Shown here in pieces: positions 1-10,939 of a stretch of 64,000 nt of DNA; positions within the stretch are counted from its first letter, which is position 1; the number at the start of each line of letters is the position of its first letter. The notes under the pieces are model-generated. The model did no database searches. It saw only the letters and a list, made by a program, of their open reading frames with translations, and was not told the origin of the DNA. Source of the stretch: Sapria himalayana (Eukaryota > Streptophyta > Magnoliopsida > Malpighiales > Rafflesiaceae); the NCBI GenBank assembly GCA_029783825.1, contig JAREIK010003123.1, forward strand, positions 1-64,000, given 5' to 3'. A program made the translations under genes and the position numbers.

Positions 1-110
1 CATATTCATCTGTAAGTAATTTTATTTAATTATTAGTATTATTTGAATTCATTGTATGTTTCATTCAGAATCATGATTGAGCATTATTATTTGCAAATAT
101 AACAAAGCAA

Positions 111-3100
111 AATGAGTTCAGATCATCTAGATGTACAAAAGTTTTATGAATGGAATTTTGAATCAAGATTTCTTGAGTGGGTAGGAACTTTCATCAACTT
201 TGCATGTAGTCGACTGAGATGGATGGAAGGAAATAAAATTAAGTGTCCATGTAATAACTACAAGTGTTAAATATGTCATTTCGTGATGAAAACACTATAA
301 GATGCCAAGTGGTTAGATATAGCTTTGTACCAAATTATTTTGTTTGGATTATCATGGGGAAAGTATAATGACGTTGAACATTGACTTAAATGAGGGTAAA
401 TAATCATATGCATGTAGTGAAGAAGGATCAAACACATACCATAGAATGGCTATGAAGCTGCTAATGGTGACTTCATATGGATTACATGGATGAACCACCT
501 AATCCTAAAGCTCAGAAATTTTTTGATATGCTTAAAGTTATAAACAATGATTTGTTGCCTAATTATAAAATACATTCACAATTGTCACTCGTGGCTTGAC
601 TTATGAGCAATAAATTAAAAAATCATATGTCTGAGAAATTATTTGATCAGGTGATAGAACTCATGAATGATATTATTCTGGATAATAATTTGGTCACTAA
701 TAACCTTTACAGCACTAAAAAGTTACTATGAGGTATGGGGATACTAGTTGAAAAAATTGATTGTTCTTTCAATGGATGTAAGTTATATTGGGGTGGTGAT
801 AGTAATTTAATTATCTATAAGTTTTGTGATCAACATCAGTTTAAGAAGGTACTTCTTGTTGCAGATATGCGACAAAAGATGAAAGTTGCATTTAAGAATA
901 TGTATTACTTTCCTTTAATTTCTCGATTGTAGAGACTATATGCATCAAATGCTACAACACATGATATAAGGTTGCATTCTGAGCATGAGGTTGAAGAAGG
1001 GGTGATGCGTCATCCATCAAATTCACTTGCTTAAAAGCATTTTAATCATATACATCAAGATTTTAAAGTTGAAAGTTGAAATATGAGATTGGGTCTCTAC
1101 ACTGATGGTTTCAGCCTTTTGGTCAATCTGTACAATAGTATTCAACATGGATAGTGATAGTGACACCATATAATTTCCCTACATGGTGGTGTATAAAGGA
1201 GCAATATATGTTTCTGTCAATATGGATTCCAGTGAAAAAAAAAATCCGAAAGAAATGTTGGATGTTTTCTTATAGCCTTTTATAACAGAGTTAAAAAATT
1301 TGTGGGATGGTGGCTTGAATACATATGACATCTCAAAGAAGCAAAATTTCATTATGTGGATGGTAAGTGATTTTTCTGTATATACAATATTGCCTGGTTG
1401 GAGTACTACCTTTGAGAGCAGAATGTAGGAACCTAGCTTCTGTATTACATTGAAATGTCTGATGCATTTACCCTCAAATTCTGTGGTAAACAATCATGGT
1501 TTGAAAACTTTTGTAAGTTTCTACCTACAAATCAACCATTTCACGAAAATGGAACTACATTTCAAAAAAATAAAATAGTAATAATAGTGTACCAGTTGTT
1601 GGTTCATTAAAAGATATCTTGATAGAGATTCAGAGTTTGGGTCTGGAGAAGTTAAATAAAATGAATGTTACTAAAAGTAATGGACCAATATACAAAATAT
1701 TTGACGGGAGGAAACACAGTATTTTTTGGGACTTGCCCTATTGGAAGTCCAATTTAATCCATCACATCTTTGTTATGATGCATATTGTAAAAAATCTATT
1801 TGACAATGTTTTCAACACTGTCATTAATGTAGAGAGAAAACAAAAGACACTTTAAAATCAAAATAAAAGTTAATTATTACTATTTGCATCCTAAATTGAA
1901 AACAAATGAGGCTACAAAAAAATTTTCTAAAGCTTTTTACATACTTGATAAGAAGGCAAGGCAGACATTCTGTGAATGGGTTAAAAAATTTGAAATTCCT
2001 TAATGAATATATCTCAAATATGGGTAGATGTGTGGATAATGAGAATCTTAAGTTATTTGGAATGAAAAGCAAAGACTATCATGTATTTATGTAGAGATTT
2101 ACCAATTGCTTTCTGTGAATTACTTCTCCTAAGTGTTTGGATGGTCCTTATAGAACTTTGTTTCTTCTTCAAACAGTAAACTACAGCCATAATCAAAATA
2201 GATGACATGGTGAAACTGGAGAATGACAAACTCTAATTCTTAGTAAGCTTGAATGGATATTCCCACTTATCTTTTTTGACTCAATGGAGCATTTATCTGT
2301 CCATTTGGTATATAAAGCAAGGATAGCCTGGCCAGTGCAATACAGGTGGATGTATCATTTTGAAAGATAAATAAATATAAGTAGCTATGTTTTATTATTT
2401 CAAGCATAAATTATTATTGTAATTTGATTTAATCGAAACCTAACATAATGGTTGTAGGTATCTTCATAAGTTGAAATTGAATGTTAGAAACAAGTCAAAA
2501 GTTGAAGGTTCAATTTACAATGCATATTTAGTAGAAGAAACATCATCTTTTTGTTCTTATTATTTTGAGGATCATGTCAATACAAAAATTAGAAATTTGC
2601 CTCGGAATAATGAAGATCATGTGCTAGTAGAAGATAAATATGTGGACAAACTATCTATCTTTAAGCACCCTAGAAGAACATTTAAAAGAGCAAAGAAAAG
2701 ATGTATGACAGATGAAGAGTACAAAGCAACCCAGAGCTATGTTTTACTTAATTGTGAGTAGGTTACACCATATATTGAGTATGTATACCCAACATGGTTG
2801 TAGGTTTAATCATAATTTGATTTTGTCTTTAATAAGAATAATTAAAAATTGATATACATTATTTTCTCTCTATTTATATTTGTGTAGTGTTTATGTTGAG
2901 CAGTTAAAACATATACAACCAACCATTTCTTTCCATTATGTCGATTCTATGCTAGAAACAAAATTTGTGAATTAGTTCAAAAACTATGTGAGAATTATTA
3001 AGTTTCAATTTTTTGAATTAATTGATTTATTAATATCTTTTAGTTGTTAACATCATTTATTTAATTTATGCAATAGGCAAATGATCCTTCAAATGGAGAT

Positions 3101-3755
3101 TCCAACATATTCATTTAGAATCAAATTAAAGGCCCGTTTAGATATGTGACAACCAATCCTAGGTATTTTATCAATGGATATAAATTTCACACAATCGGAT
3201 ATGGTTCTTATAAAGCAACAATGAATAGTGGTGTATGCATTAAAGGCTCTAGTTATAGTGAAGATGAAATTGATTATTTTTGTCAACTTGCTGAAGTTAT
3301 TGAGTTAGAGTATCCTGGACTCGAAAATAATAAGATTGTATTATTAAAGTGTGACGTGTGAGTGGTTTGATCCTACATGAAATGTGGTTACAAAGATTCA
3401 TTCGGAGTATAAGCTAGTGGTTGTTAACCATAAATGCAGATATAATCAATATGTGCCATTTGTTATGCCATTTTAATCCACACGAGTATATTATAATACA
3501 TATCCGAGTTTATCTCATGATAATAGTGACTGGTAGTTTATTGGCAAAATATAAAGCTTGATCAAATTTTGACATAAATAATATTGAGCCTATGCGTGTA
3601 AATGAAGATCTAGAAAATTTATGTGACTCAAATGATGGCCTTATAAAAATTTAAGATGATCATTTTATATCTATAGATGAGTTGGGACATCCATTAGAAT
3701 CATGTGAAATGTCAGAAGATCCATTGGAGGATGATAGTTATGCCGATAATTAAAT
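111..3755 (+). pseudogene. CACTA (En/Spm) transposase, TNP2 type, decayed
   Basis: Remains of the transposase that would bind the element's ends and excise a CACTA transposon. Family domains appear in the usual order. A transposase-associated domain is read at 111-270 (motif RLRWMEGNKIKCPCNNY, then a stop). A TNP2 core is spread over about 430-2095, with recognisable blocks STKKLL/GM.ILVEKIDC, RSIFWDLPYWKSNLI-like, and NMGRCVDNENLKLFGMKS. A DUF4218 region lies at about 2220-2760 (SMEHLSVHLVYKARIAWPVQYRW, KSKVEGSIYNAYLVEE). A DUF4216 region at 3120-3560 includes RYFINGYKFHTIGYG and WFDPT. Many in-frame stops and frameshifts, some at former intron positions, rule out function. The element's 5' end lies left of the window. 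Domain names are from family knowledge; the decay is seen directly. Confidence 0.88.
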
Positions 3756-3974
3756 TATTATAACTGTATTATTATATTATAGTATCAAAGACTTTCTATA
3801 TTTTGTTGAAATCAATTGGTTTATATTATTCTAAAATTTATGGTTGTTCATCATATCTATATTATTTGTTCTATTTTTTTATTTTTTGTATTGTAGATGG
3901 TGCCTAAAGGACATGACTGTGGTGGAGGTGTACGTGGACACAGAAATGTTCATTGATTTTTTGTTCATTGTAGG

Positions 3975-4949
3975 TGTTCTTTGTTCATCATGAGCAATGG
4001 GAAGATAGAGAAGCTTGGTAGTGGTCTCTTAAATTCATTTGTGAGTCAGCTAAAAGTCACATAATCACTAACAGGTCTTACAGGATCTTCAATCAAGATC
4101 AAAGTGGATCAATGCCAATATTTTGAAACTTGCTTTACCAAAAGAATCTCAAAAGGTTACGAACAAGACCAAACAATTGTATTTCTAACCAAAGTTGATT
4201 GCTACTTTTTCTTTTAAGGTTCATGCAGTTTGTTAGTGCACCTGATGTTTTGGAAAATGTTAATGTGTTTGGTGAAAAAATGTTCCAGCTGGAAGCAGCC
4301 CAGAGAATTTACTCCCAGCTAGTATTAAATTTTTTTAAATACAATCTACTTTTCTAGAGAAGATGAATACACACACACACACACACACACATATGAATCT
4401 CTCTCAAATTTTGTGTTAGGCAGGAGCTTTGAGTGAAGAGTACGGATATATGGTTACACAATTGAAGATTAATTATGTAAGATTTCATCAGAATGTTGTC
4501 TTTATCAGTTTGGTTATTACATGAGTTATGCGCGAGTCTTTATGCTTCACAAAATATTACATGAGCTTTGTCTGCTGTTCTTAATTAGATTTTGAATAAA
4601 AAACATTGTCACTCTTTGAATTATTGTGATGATATTCTCCATGTAGGAATGGAGCTGAAACTATGGAAGGAGCGGATGTCACAAAGTAAAGAAATGTGTT
4701 CTTGTTCATAATCTTCTTGATTTGTTTCTATTTCAAAAGCTTTGAAATCTTCATAGTCAATCTTAAGCTTCAACATTACCTTTTTTTCTCCTTGCATGAA
4801 AGAACTATTGAGAGCAATCAATGTTTTCCTTGCTGTTGTGAAACATGATCTATTATTTGATTAAGGAAATGCATCATCCACTAGTTTCAAACTAAAAATT
4901 GAATCAGAGCTGCGACTCTTCTTTGATCAAGTTGGTGCTGCTCAATTAC
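3975..4949 (+). pseudogene. captured fragment of a COP1-interacting-protein-like plant gene
   Basis: Three exon-like blocks resemble the N-terminal region of plant COP1-interacting protein-related proteins, whose molecular role is poorly defined. Block 1 (3975-4160) reads CSLFIMSNGKIEKLGSGLLN then SIKIKVD. Block 2 (4216-4331) reads [15 protein letters not shown] and [12 protein letters not shown]. Block 3 (4793-4948) reads MKELLRAINVFLAVVKHDL and ESELRLFFDQVGA, followed by a donor-like GTAAGC. In the family I remember these as consecutive (SNGKTEKLASGLL, RFVSTPEVLE..NTFDAEMSQLEAARRIYSQ, KKELLRAIDVRLVAVKQDL). Stops and a frameshift are present. It sits between the CACTA transposase and the CACTA coiled-coil remnant, so it was probably picked up by that element. 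It could instead be an older insertion. Confidence 0.68.
4369..4391. repeat. (AC)n microsatellite
   Basis: A short uninterrupted AC dinucleotide run inside the intron-like gap of the COP1-interacting-protein-like fragment. Confidence 0.9.
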
Positions 4950-5889
4950 AGTAAGCTTTCTGGGCAATGAACTAAAATGTGCATGCCAGTCCTTCCTTTT
5001 TCTTATGACTTACTAGAGAAAATGTTATTATTATGTCATTTTATATTGCATGCAACTTTCTTTAATCAAAAGTGGGTTAATCATTGATTTGCAGCACATG
5101 ACAAATAGAAAATGGCTCCATAGCCATCTGCATATTTCTCCCATTACGATAAATTTGGCGGTTAGTTATGCTTTTTATTGCTGCTATTGATCCATCGGAT
5201 AATCTGCAAATTCCTTTATTTTTTCGAGTGTTATTGAATGTTTTTTGAGATAGAATATGTGCTCTATAACAACGTAATCTACATGTGCACTATAATAGCA
5301 TATTGCATGTGTGCATTGCCCTTGGTGCTAGCATCGATGTTACTTTTTTTTTTGTAGAAAATGAAGGTGCCCATTATGCCTATTGTGCCCTTGGTATCAC
5401 AAGGTGTTTCATTTCAAATGAGGGGTGCATAAATTGGCAATTTTTTCACCTTGCTCTATAGCAAATCATAACTCATACTGTGCACACTAGGCATGCACAA
5501 CAATGTTGGTGGGACGAGAAGCTAAAAATGTTGACAGAAAATTTGGTGAGTATTGTGAGTGACACTAGTCGACTCTTGGTTTCAATTAGGAGAGTTGTGG
5601 TATGTTATGAATCTATAAATAAAAAATATTATTTATATAATGTTGATATTGTAGTAAGAAAAGACATATTAGATAGTGTCGATATTAATGCCAGCATCAA
5701 TATTTGTTTTATGGATGAATTATGCACATGATTGGTAAATGCTATATATGTGTCACAAAACTCCATGATTCTCTTAGTCACTATTTATCATGCATATTGG
5801 TAAATGCTATATAAGTGATGATCATATCTATAATTTTTGCTAAATTAATAAGTTGTCATTCTTCATATCATTTAAGTTTGAATTGATAT
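4950..5889. other. no gene recognised inside first CACTA element
   Basis: AT-rich sequence between the captured fragment and the coiled-coil remnant. An 83-codon open frame at 5480-5731 shows no family motif I recognise. Around 5330-5450 there is a slightly richer stretch (repeated GTGCCC-type words), with nothing assignable. Confidence 0.4.
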
Positions 5890-6058
5890 ATATGTAGGAA
5901 ATGAAACAAGTGAATGATAAGATGAACAAAATGAAGAATGCAATGGAATAACAGATGACCTATATAGAGTCACAGTTAGTAGCCTTGATGAGATAGATGG
6001 CACACCGAGTTCTATTAGAGTATCTACGTAGAAGAACCATGGGAAAATTCATAAGCTA
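5890..6058 (+). pseudogene. CACTA second-ORF (coiled-coil) remnant
   Basis: Translation in one frame gives EMKQVNDKMNKMKNAME, a stop, QMTYIESQLVALMR, a stop, then VLLEYLRRRTMGKF. The heptad-like K/M/E pattern fits the coiled-coil C-terminus of the accessory protein that CACTA elements carry downstream of TNP2. It lies on the transposase strand, where that gene is expected. Two stops in about 50 codons show it is dead. The call rests on position and composition, not on a strong motif. Confidence 0.45.
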
Positions 6059-6205
6059 ATGATGAAGATGATGATTTAGATTTAAATGATTATAAACTTA
6101 TATTATATTTTTGTGGTAAACATGTAAATTTTGTATCATAATTATTTCTGAATTATTTTTAGTTTTTGTTAATTATAAAAAATGGTTTATTGTATATGCT
6201 TTTAT

Positions 6206-6510
6206 CACTACAAGAAAAATACCGAATAGCTAGGAAAAATTCCCTAGATAAATGCATTATTTCCTTCGCTAGAGTGGATATGACGATGGAATAACTACGG
6301 AATCTTTCCCAAACCAAAGTGCTTGTCGCAAAAATTAACAAGTAAATATATTCCCTATCAATGTTAGTGAGGAAATATTCCCTAGCAATGTTAGCGAGGG
6401 AATATTCCCTAGCAAAACTAGCAAGGGAATAACTAAATTAGTAAGGGAGTAACTAAATTTGTATGGGAAAATTTCCTAGCTAAATTAGCGAGGGAAAATC
6501 CATAGCAATT
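6206..6510. repeat. left CACTA end with subterminal TTCCCTAGC repeats
   Basis: After the CACTA end, the words TTCCCTAGCAAT and GCGAGGGAAT/AGCAAGGGAAT recur about every 20-30 bp in both orientations. In CACTA elements such subterminal repeats are binding sites for the element's accessory DNA-binding protein; here they mark the element boundary. Confidence 0.75.
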
Positions 6511-6689
6511 TTCATTATAGAATTATTTTCATATTTTTAATTATTTACATAAAATTTAATTACATATTTTTAAAATTTTTATATTAAATTTAATAAAAAC
6601 ATAAACTATAGACAATTATTTAAACTTAACAAAAAATAAAATCAGTTAATAAAATATTCTGATACAATATGTTACATAGCTAAAATAGA

Positions 6690-6960
6690 AACATAACAAA
6701 ACTGATTACATATTATTCTTCATTAATCTATATAATGATAGTGCACAAAGTATAAACTATTCATATAATTGATGTTGCGTTCTATCTCCCAGCTCCTCAA
6801 AATCTACATACTACTCCAGCACCCAAGCATGTCCCTCAGTCGCCATCTGTATTACTTCCTTTAGTTCTAGTTTGCATTACCTCTCCACCTCCAACTCCTT
6901 CTTCCTTTTATCTACCAATTCCCTTTTTGTAATTAGCTACTCTTCCAACATCATTTTAAT
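6690..6960 (-). other. possible CACTA ORF 3' end, first of two copies
   Basis: The minus strand reads KRKKELEVE, a stop, CKLELKEVIQMATEGHAWVLE and YVDFEELGD, which looks like a coiled-coil protein end. The stretch 6690-6840 recurs in diverged form at about 8680-8830 (shared words such as TCTATC(T/C)CCCAGCTC), so part of the element's interior was duplicated about 2 kb apart. I do not recognise the protein. Confidence 0.35.
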
Positions 6961-7118
6961 TAACCTTGTGTCATTTGAATGAATGTATACTTGTGCATGT
7001 ATTTTTGTGCCTGTGTGTGTGTGTAACACAGACACATGTACTTTCATGCAGCTACATATTCCATCAATGACAACAAAAGGAAATAATCTAGGGCTTAAAA
7101 AACACACATACAGGTCTC

Positions 7119-7713
7119 TCAGGCATGGTTAACATATTCTAGTAAGTTGTCCTCTGGTATTTCACGCAGATAGAAAATATTGTTACGCCTGTACATGGAA
7201 AATAACTTATGACATTTACAAACCAATAAAAAACACAACTAAATCCCGCTAATAAATAGATAGACTAGCACATACAATACCAACTGCCATTTGCTAGATA
7301 TTTCTGACAACGAGATAATTATGAGCTTATTCTTAAATTATTGAATCAAGATTTCATCAAGATTTCCAGTGAACTGCCCATTAACATATTTCTTTATGTT
7401 TTAGCGCATCACGTATCAGTTCATTGTTAATTATAAGAAAGTTAAAAGGTGCCAAACAAAAGAGAAATAGAAGTTGAAATGACAACAGGCTAATTGGTAT
7501 TGATTTTTTGCACACCTGTAGGTTCATATAGAAATCCACCAAAGCAAGGAAACCTTAAAGAACCAAAGAAAATAAAATTAGAAAAAAAAATGCAATGCAC
7601 AGGAAAAGAACACAATGTAGCTCACCATTGTATTCCATTCCCCACTTGAGTTTTACAATGACCATCTTCCCAGTCATGTTGTTAAGAAAAGGCTCGAGAT
7701 TAATGGGGATAGT
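7119..7713 (-). pseudogene. captured Sm-F (snRNP core protein F) gene copy with introns
   Basis: SmF is a subunit of the seven-member Sm ring that binds spliceosomal snRNAs. Exons lie in order on the minus strand. 7626-7713 reads [16 protein letters not shown] and [11 protein letters not shown], ending at a GTGAG donor. 7516-7553 reads FLALVDFYMNLQ between an AG acceptor and a GT donor. About 7343-7404 reads YVNGQFTGNLDEILI, with an upstream 1-nt shift. 7119-7188 reads RNNIFYLREIPEDNLL and then stops. The family counterparts are [50 protein letters not shown] and NNVLYLRGVPED. Only a tiny first exon with the start codon is unseen. The frameshift, a damaged acceptor in the third block and the altered C-terminus indicate a pseudogene. 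It lies inside the Pack-CACTA. Confidence 0.85.
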
Positions 7714-8039
7714 CTGCAATATTCAGCAATAAAAAAATAAATTATCAGTGCTATCATGTAAGTACGAATCAGATATTTCTCTGCATTTACTTGAAAATTC
7801 ATAGGCATGTATATATGCAATATACGTGCATATAGCAGAATATAGTATAACTATATATGTCTAAAGATACACAAACACACACATGCACAAGTGCACACTA
7901 TTTTTCTATCTTCTCATATTTCTTTATCTTTTCCATATATTGCACTTGTAGGTTCAATAGAACAACGTATCAATTGATAAATTAGAGAACATGACACCCA
8001 ACAAAACATAAGCAATATCACAAACATCGTACTCATCAA

Positions 8040-8215
8040 TAAGATAGTTATATATAGTATATATGCACATTAAATACTATAGTGATTATGTACATATACT
8101 GAGTATATATGTACATATATACTGTAGTATTTAATCTACATATATACTTTAGTATATATAGATATACACTTTAGTATTTATGGATGTCTTATAGATATAG
8201 AACATTAGGTATATA
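8040..8215. repeat. AT-rich tandem repeat (TATATGTACATA type)
   Basis: Imperfect repeats of TATATGTACATATACT and ATACTTTAGTAT words. Diverged copies of the same array recur at 8985-9300. Confidence 0.7.
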
Positions 8216-8339
8216 TATAGATATAGAATAGGAGGTAAAGTATTATCTCATTTTACTTCACAAAGAAGGCACAAAACATCACTATGAACATTAATATGAA
8301 AATGCAAATATTATTTAAATTTTCAAAAATATATCTAAG

Positions 8340-8680
8340 AAATCTTAGAGGAAAACCTGGAAAACAAGCCACAAGCCATGCTTGGTGCATCAAAATTCAC
8401 ATATTGCATCCCCACAACTAGAACTATCTCCTAGTCCCAAGGCATATAAGGGGTGTTACTCTACCCTGCCATGACCTAGCTGACAAGATAACAAAAGAAC
8501 TAGCCAATGAAATAGAGAATGATCGTCAACATTAGTAACCATCAACAAATCAATAAGAAACTTGAACATCAAAAAATTGAGCACTCCACCATGTTCATGT
8601 GCAACACAGGATGATGGGAATATTTTATGCATAATAATTTTTATTAACTATAATCTACTTACTCCTTCTTTTACATAGTT
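8340..8680. other. less AT-rich block, no gene recognised
   Basis: The composition at 8340-8560 (CCACAAGCCATGC, CTAGTCCCAAGGC words) differs from the AT-rich surroundings and suggests another captured host fragment. No frame gives a motif I can name. Confidence 0.3.
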
Positions 8681-8830
8681 AAAACAAAAACATAATAAAA
8701 TATTATTACATCTTCTTCATCAATGTATCTAATGACAATCCATAAAGTATAATATATCAATGAAATTGACGTTGCTTTCTATCCCCCAGCTCTTATGATC
8801 ACCATCTCTCTGCTATAACAAAGCTATCCT
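8680..8830. repeat. second copy of the 6690-6840 segment
   Basis: Shares ordered words with 6690-6840, including AAACATAA(T/C)AAAA, TTCTTCATTAAT/TTCTTCATCAAT, CAAAGTATAA and the TCTATC-CCCAGCTC block. It is an internal duplication of the CACTA element. Confidence 0.6.
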
Positions 8831-8984
8831 AGTCGTGGGGCATAATGTCTAGTGAAAAATTCTTTTACTTCTATAAGCTTCGTATGGGGAACATTGTGGT
8901 ATCATATTTGCATGAAAATTAAACCAGTTAATCAAATCAAAATTAATAAATAAAAAAAATTCTGTTTTGATAAATATATAATAC

Positions 8985-9300
8985 TATAGTATATATGTAA
9001 ATACATATTACAGTGTATATGTACATATATACTAGCATTTCACTAGTTACATATATTACTACAGTATATGTACATATATACTTTAGTATTATATGTACAT
9101 ATAATACTGCGGTATCATATGTACATAAACTATAGTATATATGTTGATAGAGTACATATGTATATATACCATAGTATATACATACATATATACTATGGTA
9201 TATATGTATGTATATACTATAGTATATATGAACATATATACTATAGTATATAAGTACGTATATACTACAGTATTTATGAACATATATACTTAGTATGTAT
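8985..9300. repeat. AT-rich tandem repeat, ATATACTATAGTATAT units
   Basis: More than ten imperfect units built from ATATGTACATATATACTA and CTATAGTATAT. The units are partly self-complementary, so open frames appear on both strands (Tyr/Ile-rich) and are not genes. Confidence 0.85.
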
Positions 9301-9342
9301 GTATAAAAGATATACTATCATTTCTCTTGTATGTACATATAA

Positions 9343-9388
9343 GAGAAACCTCTCGTTGAATCGAGAAACCTCTCGTTGAATCGAGAAA
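9343..9388. repeat. 20-bp tandem repeat, about 2.3 copies
   Basis: The unit GAGAAACCTCTCGTTGAATC is repeated exactly twice, followed by a partial GAGAAACT. It lies just right of the AT array. Confidence 0.9.
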
Positions 9389-9424
9389 CTATTTCAGAAT
9401 GCAACTCTGTTATAAATTTCTCAT

Positions 9425-9660
9425 TAACATCCTAACATGTCATGAACAATATAGACATTCAAATTCAATGATCATATAATGTATATCATGTTTTCGTTTA
9501 AGCAAATAATGAGCAATGAAATGTAACTCATCATGACCATGGTACACAAACTCATGAGTGATGATAGGCTTCGAAGATTTAAAACAACTAGACCACCACC
9601 TTCCACAGTATCTAGAAAGAAAAGAAAAGTAGAACATGAAAAATACGCATGCCATAAGAA
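9425..9660 (-). other. exon-like block, unidentified
   Basis: On the minus strand a pyrimidine tract and AG acceptor (TTTTCTTTCTAG) precede about 55 open codons including KPIITHEFVYHGHDEL and HYLLKRKHDIHY. The block has exon-like composition and the same strand as the Sm-F and SCC3 exons, so it may be another captured exon. I cannot name a family. Confidence 0.35.
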
Positions 9661-9719
9661 TTTCCTAGAATTCATTCAGACTCCTTGTAGAAGCTATAAA
9701 AAATAACTCCACTTTCAAT

Positions 9720-9860
9720 AAACAAAGAGAATGGAATAGCTTTTTCTGGGTTAATAAGTCCCTTTAGCATTAGCTTTCTAATCTTCTTTGTCTGTTTTCT
9801 CTTGTGGCATAATCATGCAAGCATCAAATTTGGACAGAAATAAAAAACTAGTCTGATATC
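9720..9860 (-). other. exon-like block, weak resemblance to a HEAT-repeat protein
   Basis: The minus strand reads KIRKLMLKGLINPEKAIPF. The pattern G-L-x-N/H-P-x-x-x-x-P resembles a segment of the cohesin loader SCC2/NIPBL family, but the match is short and unsupported by neighbouring exons. Treat as unidentified. Confidence 0.2.
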
Positions 9861-10023
9861 ATAGTAATCATGGCATACACTTTTCAAATTTAGTATGTAC
9901 GTATATACTACACAAAGGTTGAAATACCATTTACAATATCAGAATTTATCTTTATCTTCAACCAAAGCTGTAGCTTTACCATGACAACACTATTACATAA
10001 TCCATACACTTTTCAAACTAAAC

Positions 10024-10385
10024 CTTATCAAATAATGGCCCACCCTGAGATTCTACTATGAAATTGTCCCAAAATAATACAAGATTATCCTTGAATGTTT
10101 TGAAATCCTTCTTGGAAGTTAGAAAATCTACAACTTCCCCCTGAATAGTAAGAACATGCATAAGATTGGAGGAAAAGAAACTAGATCTAGAATCTAAATA
10201 GCATAATAGTTTTGAAACATGGAACAAGGAAAATTAATTGAAGTACAAAATAATGAATAAAAGAAAGGAAGCAAGCAGCATATTATAGGATACTCTTCTA
10301 GCAAGGTCAACTAGGGCAATAACATCATCATCAACAACTGTGTCATCCAGAAAATCCTCCTTGATAATGTATTTAGCACCACATG
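10024..10385 (-). pseudogene. SCC3: captured SCC3 (cohesin SA/STAG subunit) gene fragment, two exons
   Basis: SCC3 is the HEAT-repeat subunit of the cohesin ring that holds sister chromatids together. Exon 10294-10385 reads ACGAKYIIKEDFLDDT and DVIALVDLARR, preceded by an AG acceptor and followed by a GTATCC donor. Exon 10024-10140 reads GEVVDFLTSKKDFKTFKDNL and FWDNFIVESQGGPLFDK, from a CAG acceptor to a GTTTAG donor. Both are open and keep the reading phase across the intron, giving LARR-GEV as in plant SCC3. Only about 70 codons of a protein over 1,000 residues long are present, so this is a fragment. The exons look fairly little damaged compared with the rest of the window, suggesting recent capture. 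Confidence 0.87.
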
Positions 10386-10706
10386 CTTGCACATTATAAT
10401 TTAATATTCATACATAAGCTTTCTAGGAATATGTATCTCATAGTGGGATGCAATTAAAAGTTGGAAATTCCAAATTATACAATGACTCATTGCACATTTT
10501 GATATCATTTATATGTAGATGTATTTGCTTTAAGAAAATTATTATGAAAATTAAATCTATAATAGAATAACTAACACTAAAAAATATCTAATAGAAGTAA
10601 ATGAGAAGCAGTCGATTTTGTTGAGTTACCTTCTTTCATTTAAGCTTATTTTATTATGCATTAAGAGTGCCCATAGTATATAAGAATACTCCATTCATGT
10701 TTCCAA

Positions 10707-10721
10707 GTGTGTGTGTGTGCC

Positions 10722-10768
<47 letters not shown>
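10707..10768. repeat. compound (GT)n(TA)n(GT)n microsatellite
   Basis: A GT run at 10707-10719, TA run at about 10722-10738, and GT run at 10738-10768. Confidence 0.9.
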
Positions 10769-10770
<2 letters not shown>

Positions 10771-10939
10771 TGTGAATTTGATAGTATTTCATTTTCTTTA
10801 TTGTATAATATTTTTTATTTTATTTCATTTTTAGATGGGCGCAGTTGATATTTGTGATATCTCAATCCACTTTGACTATTCTATAAGTACACACCATTAT
10901 ACACATTCTATTATAAGTTTTACTAAATAATTTTGTATA

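Noticed and set aside
1179..1493. 104-codon minus-strand frame
   Set aside because: The + strand here matches the TNP2 transposase core, so the minus frame is a shadow.
9068..9283. Tyr/Ile-rich frames on both strands
   Set aside because: By-products of a self-complementary AT repeat.
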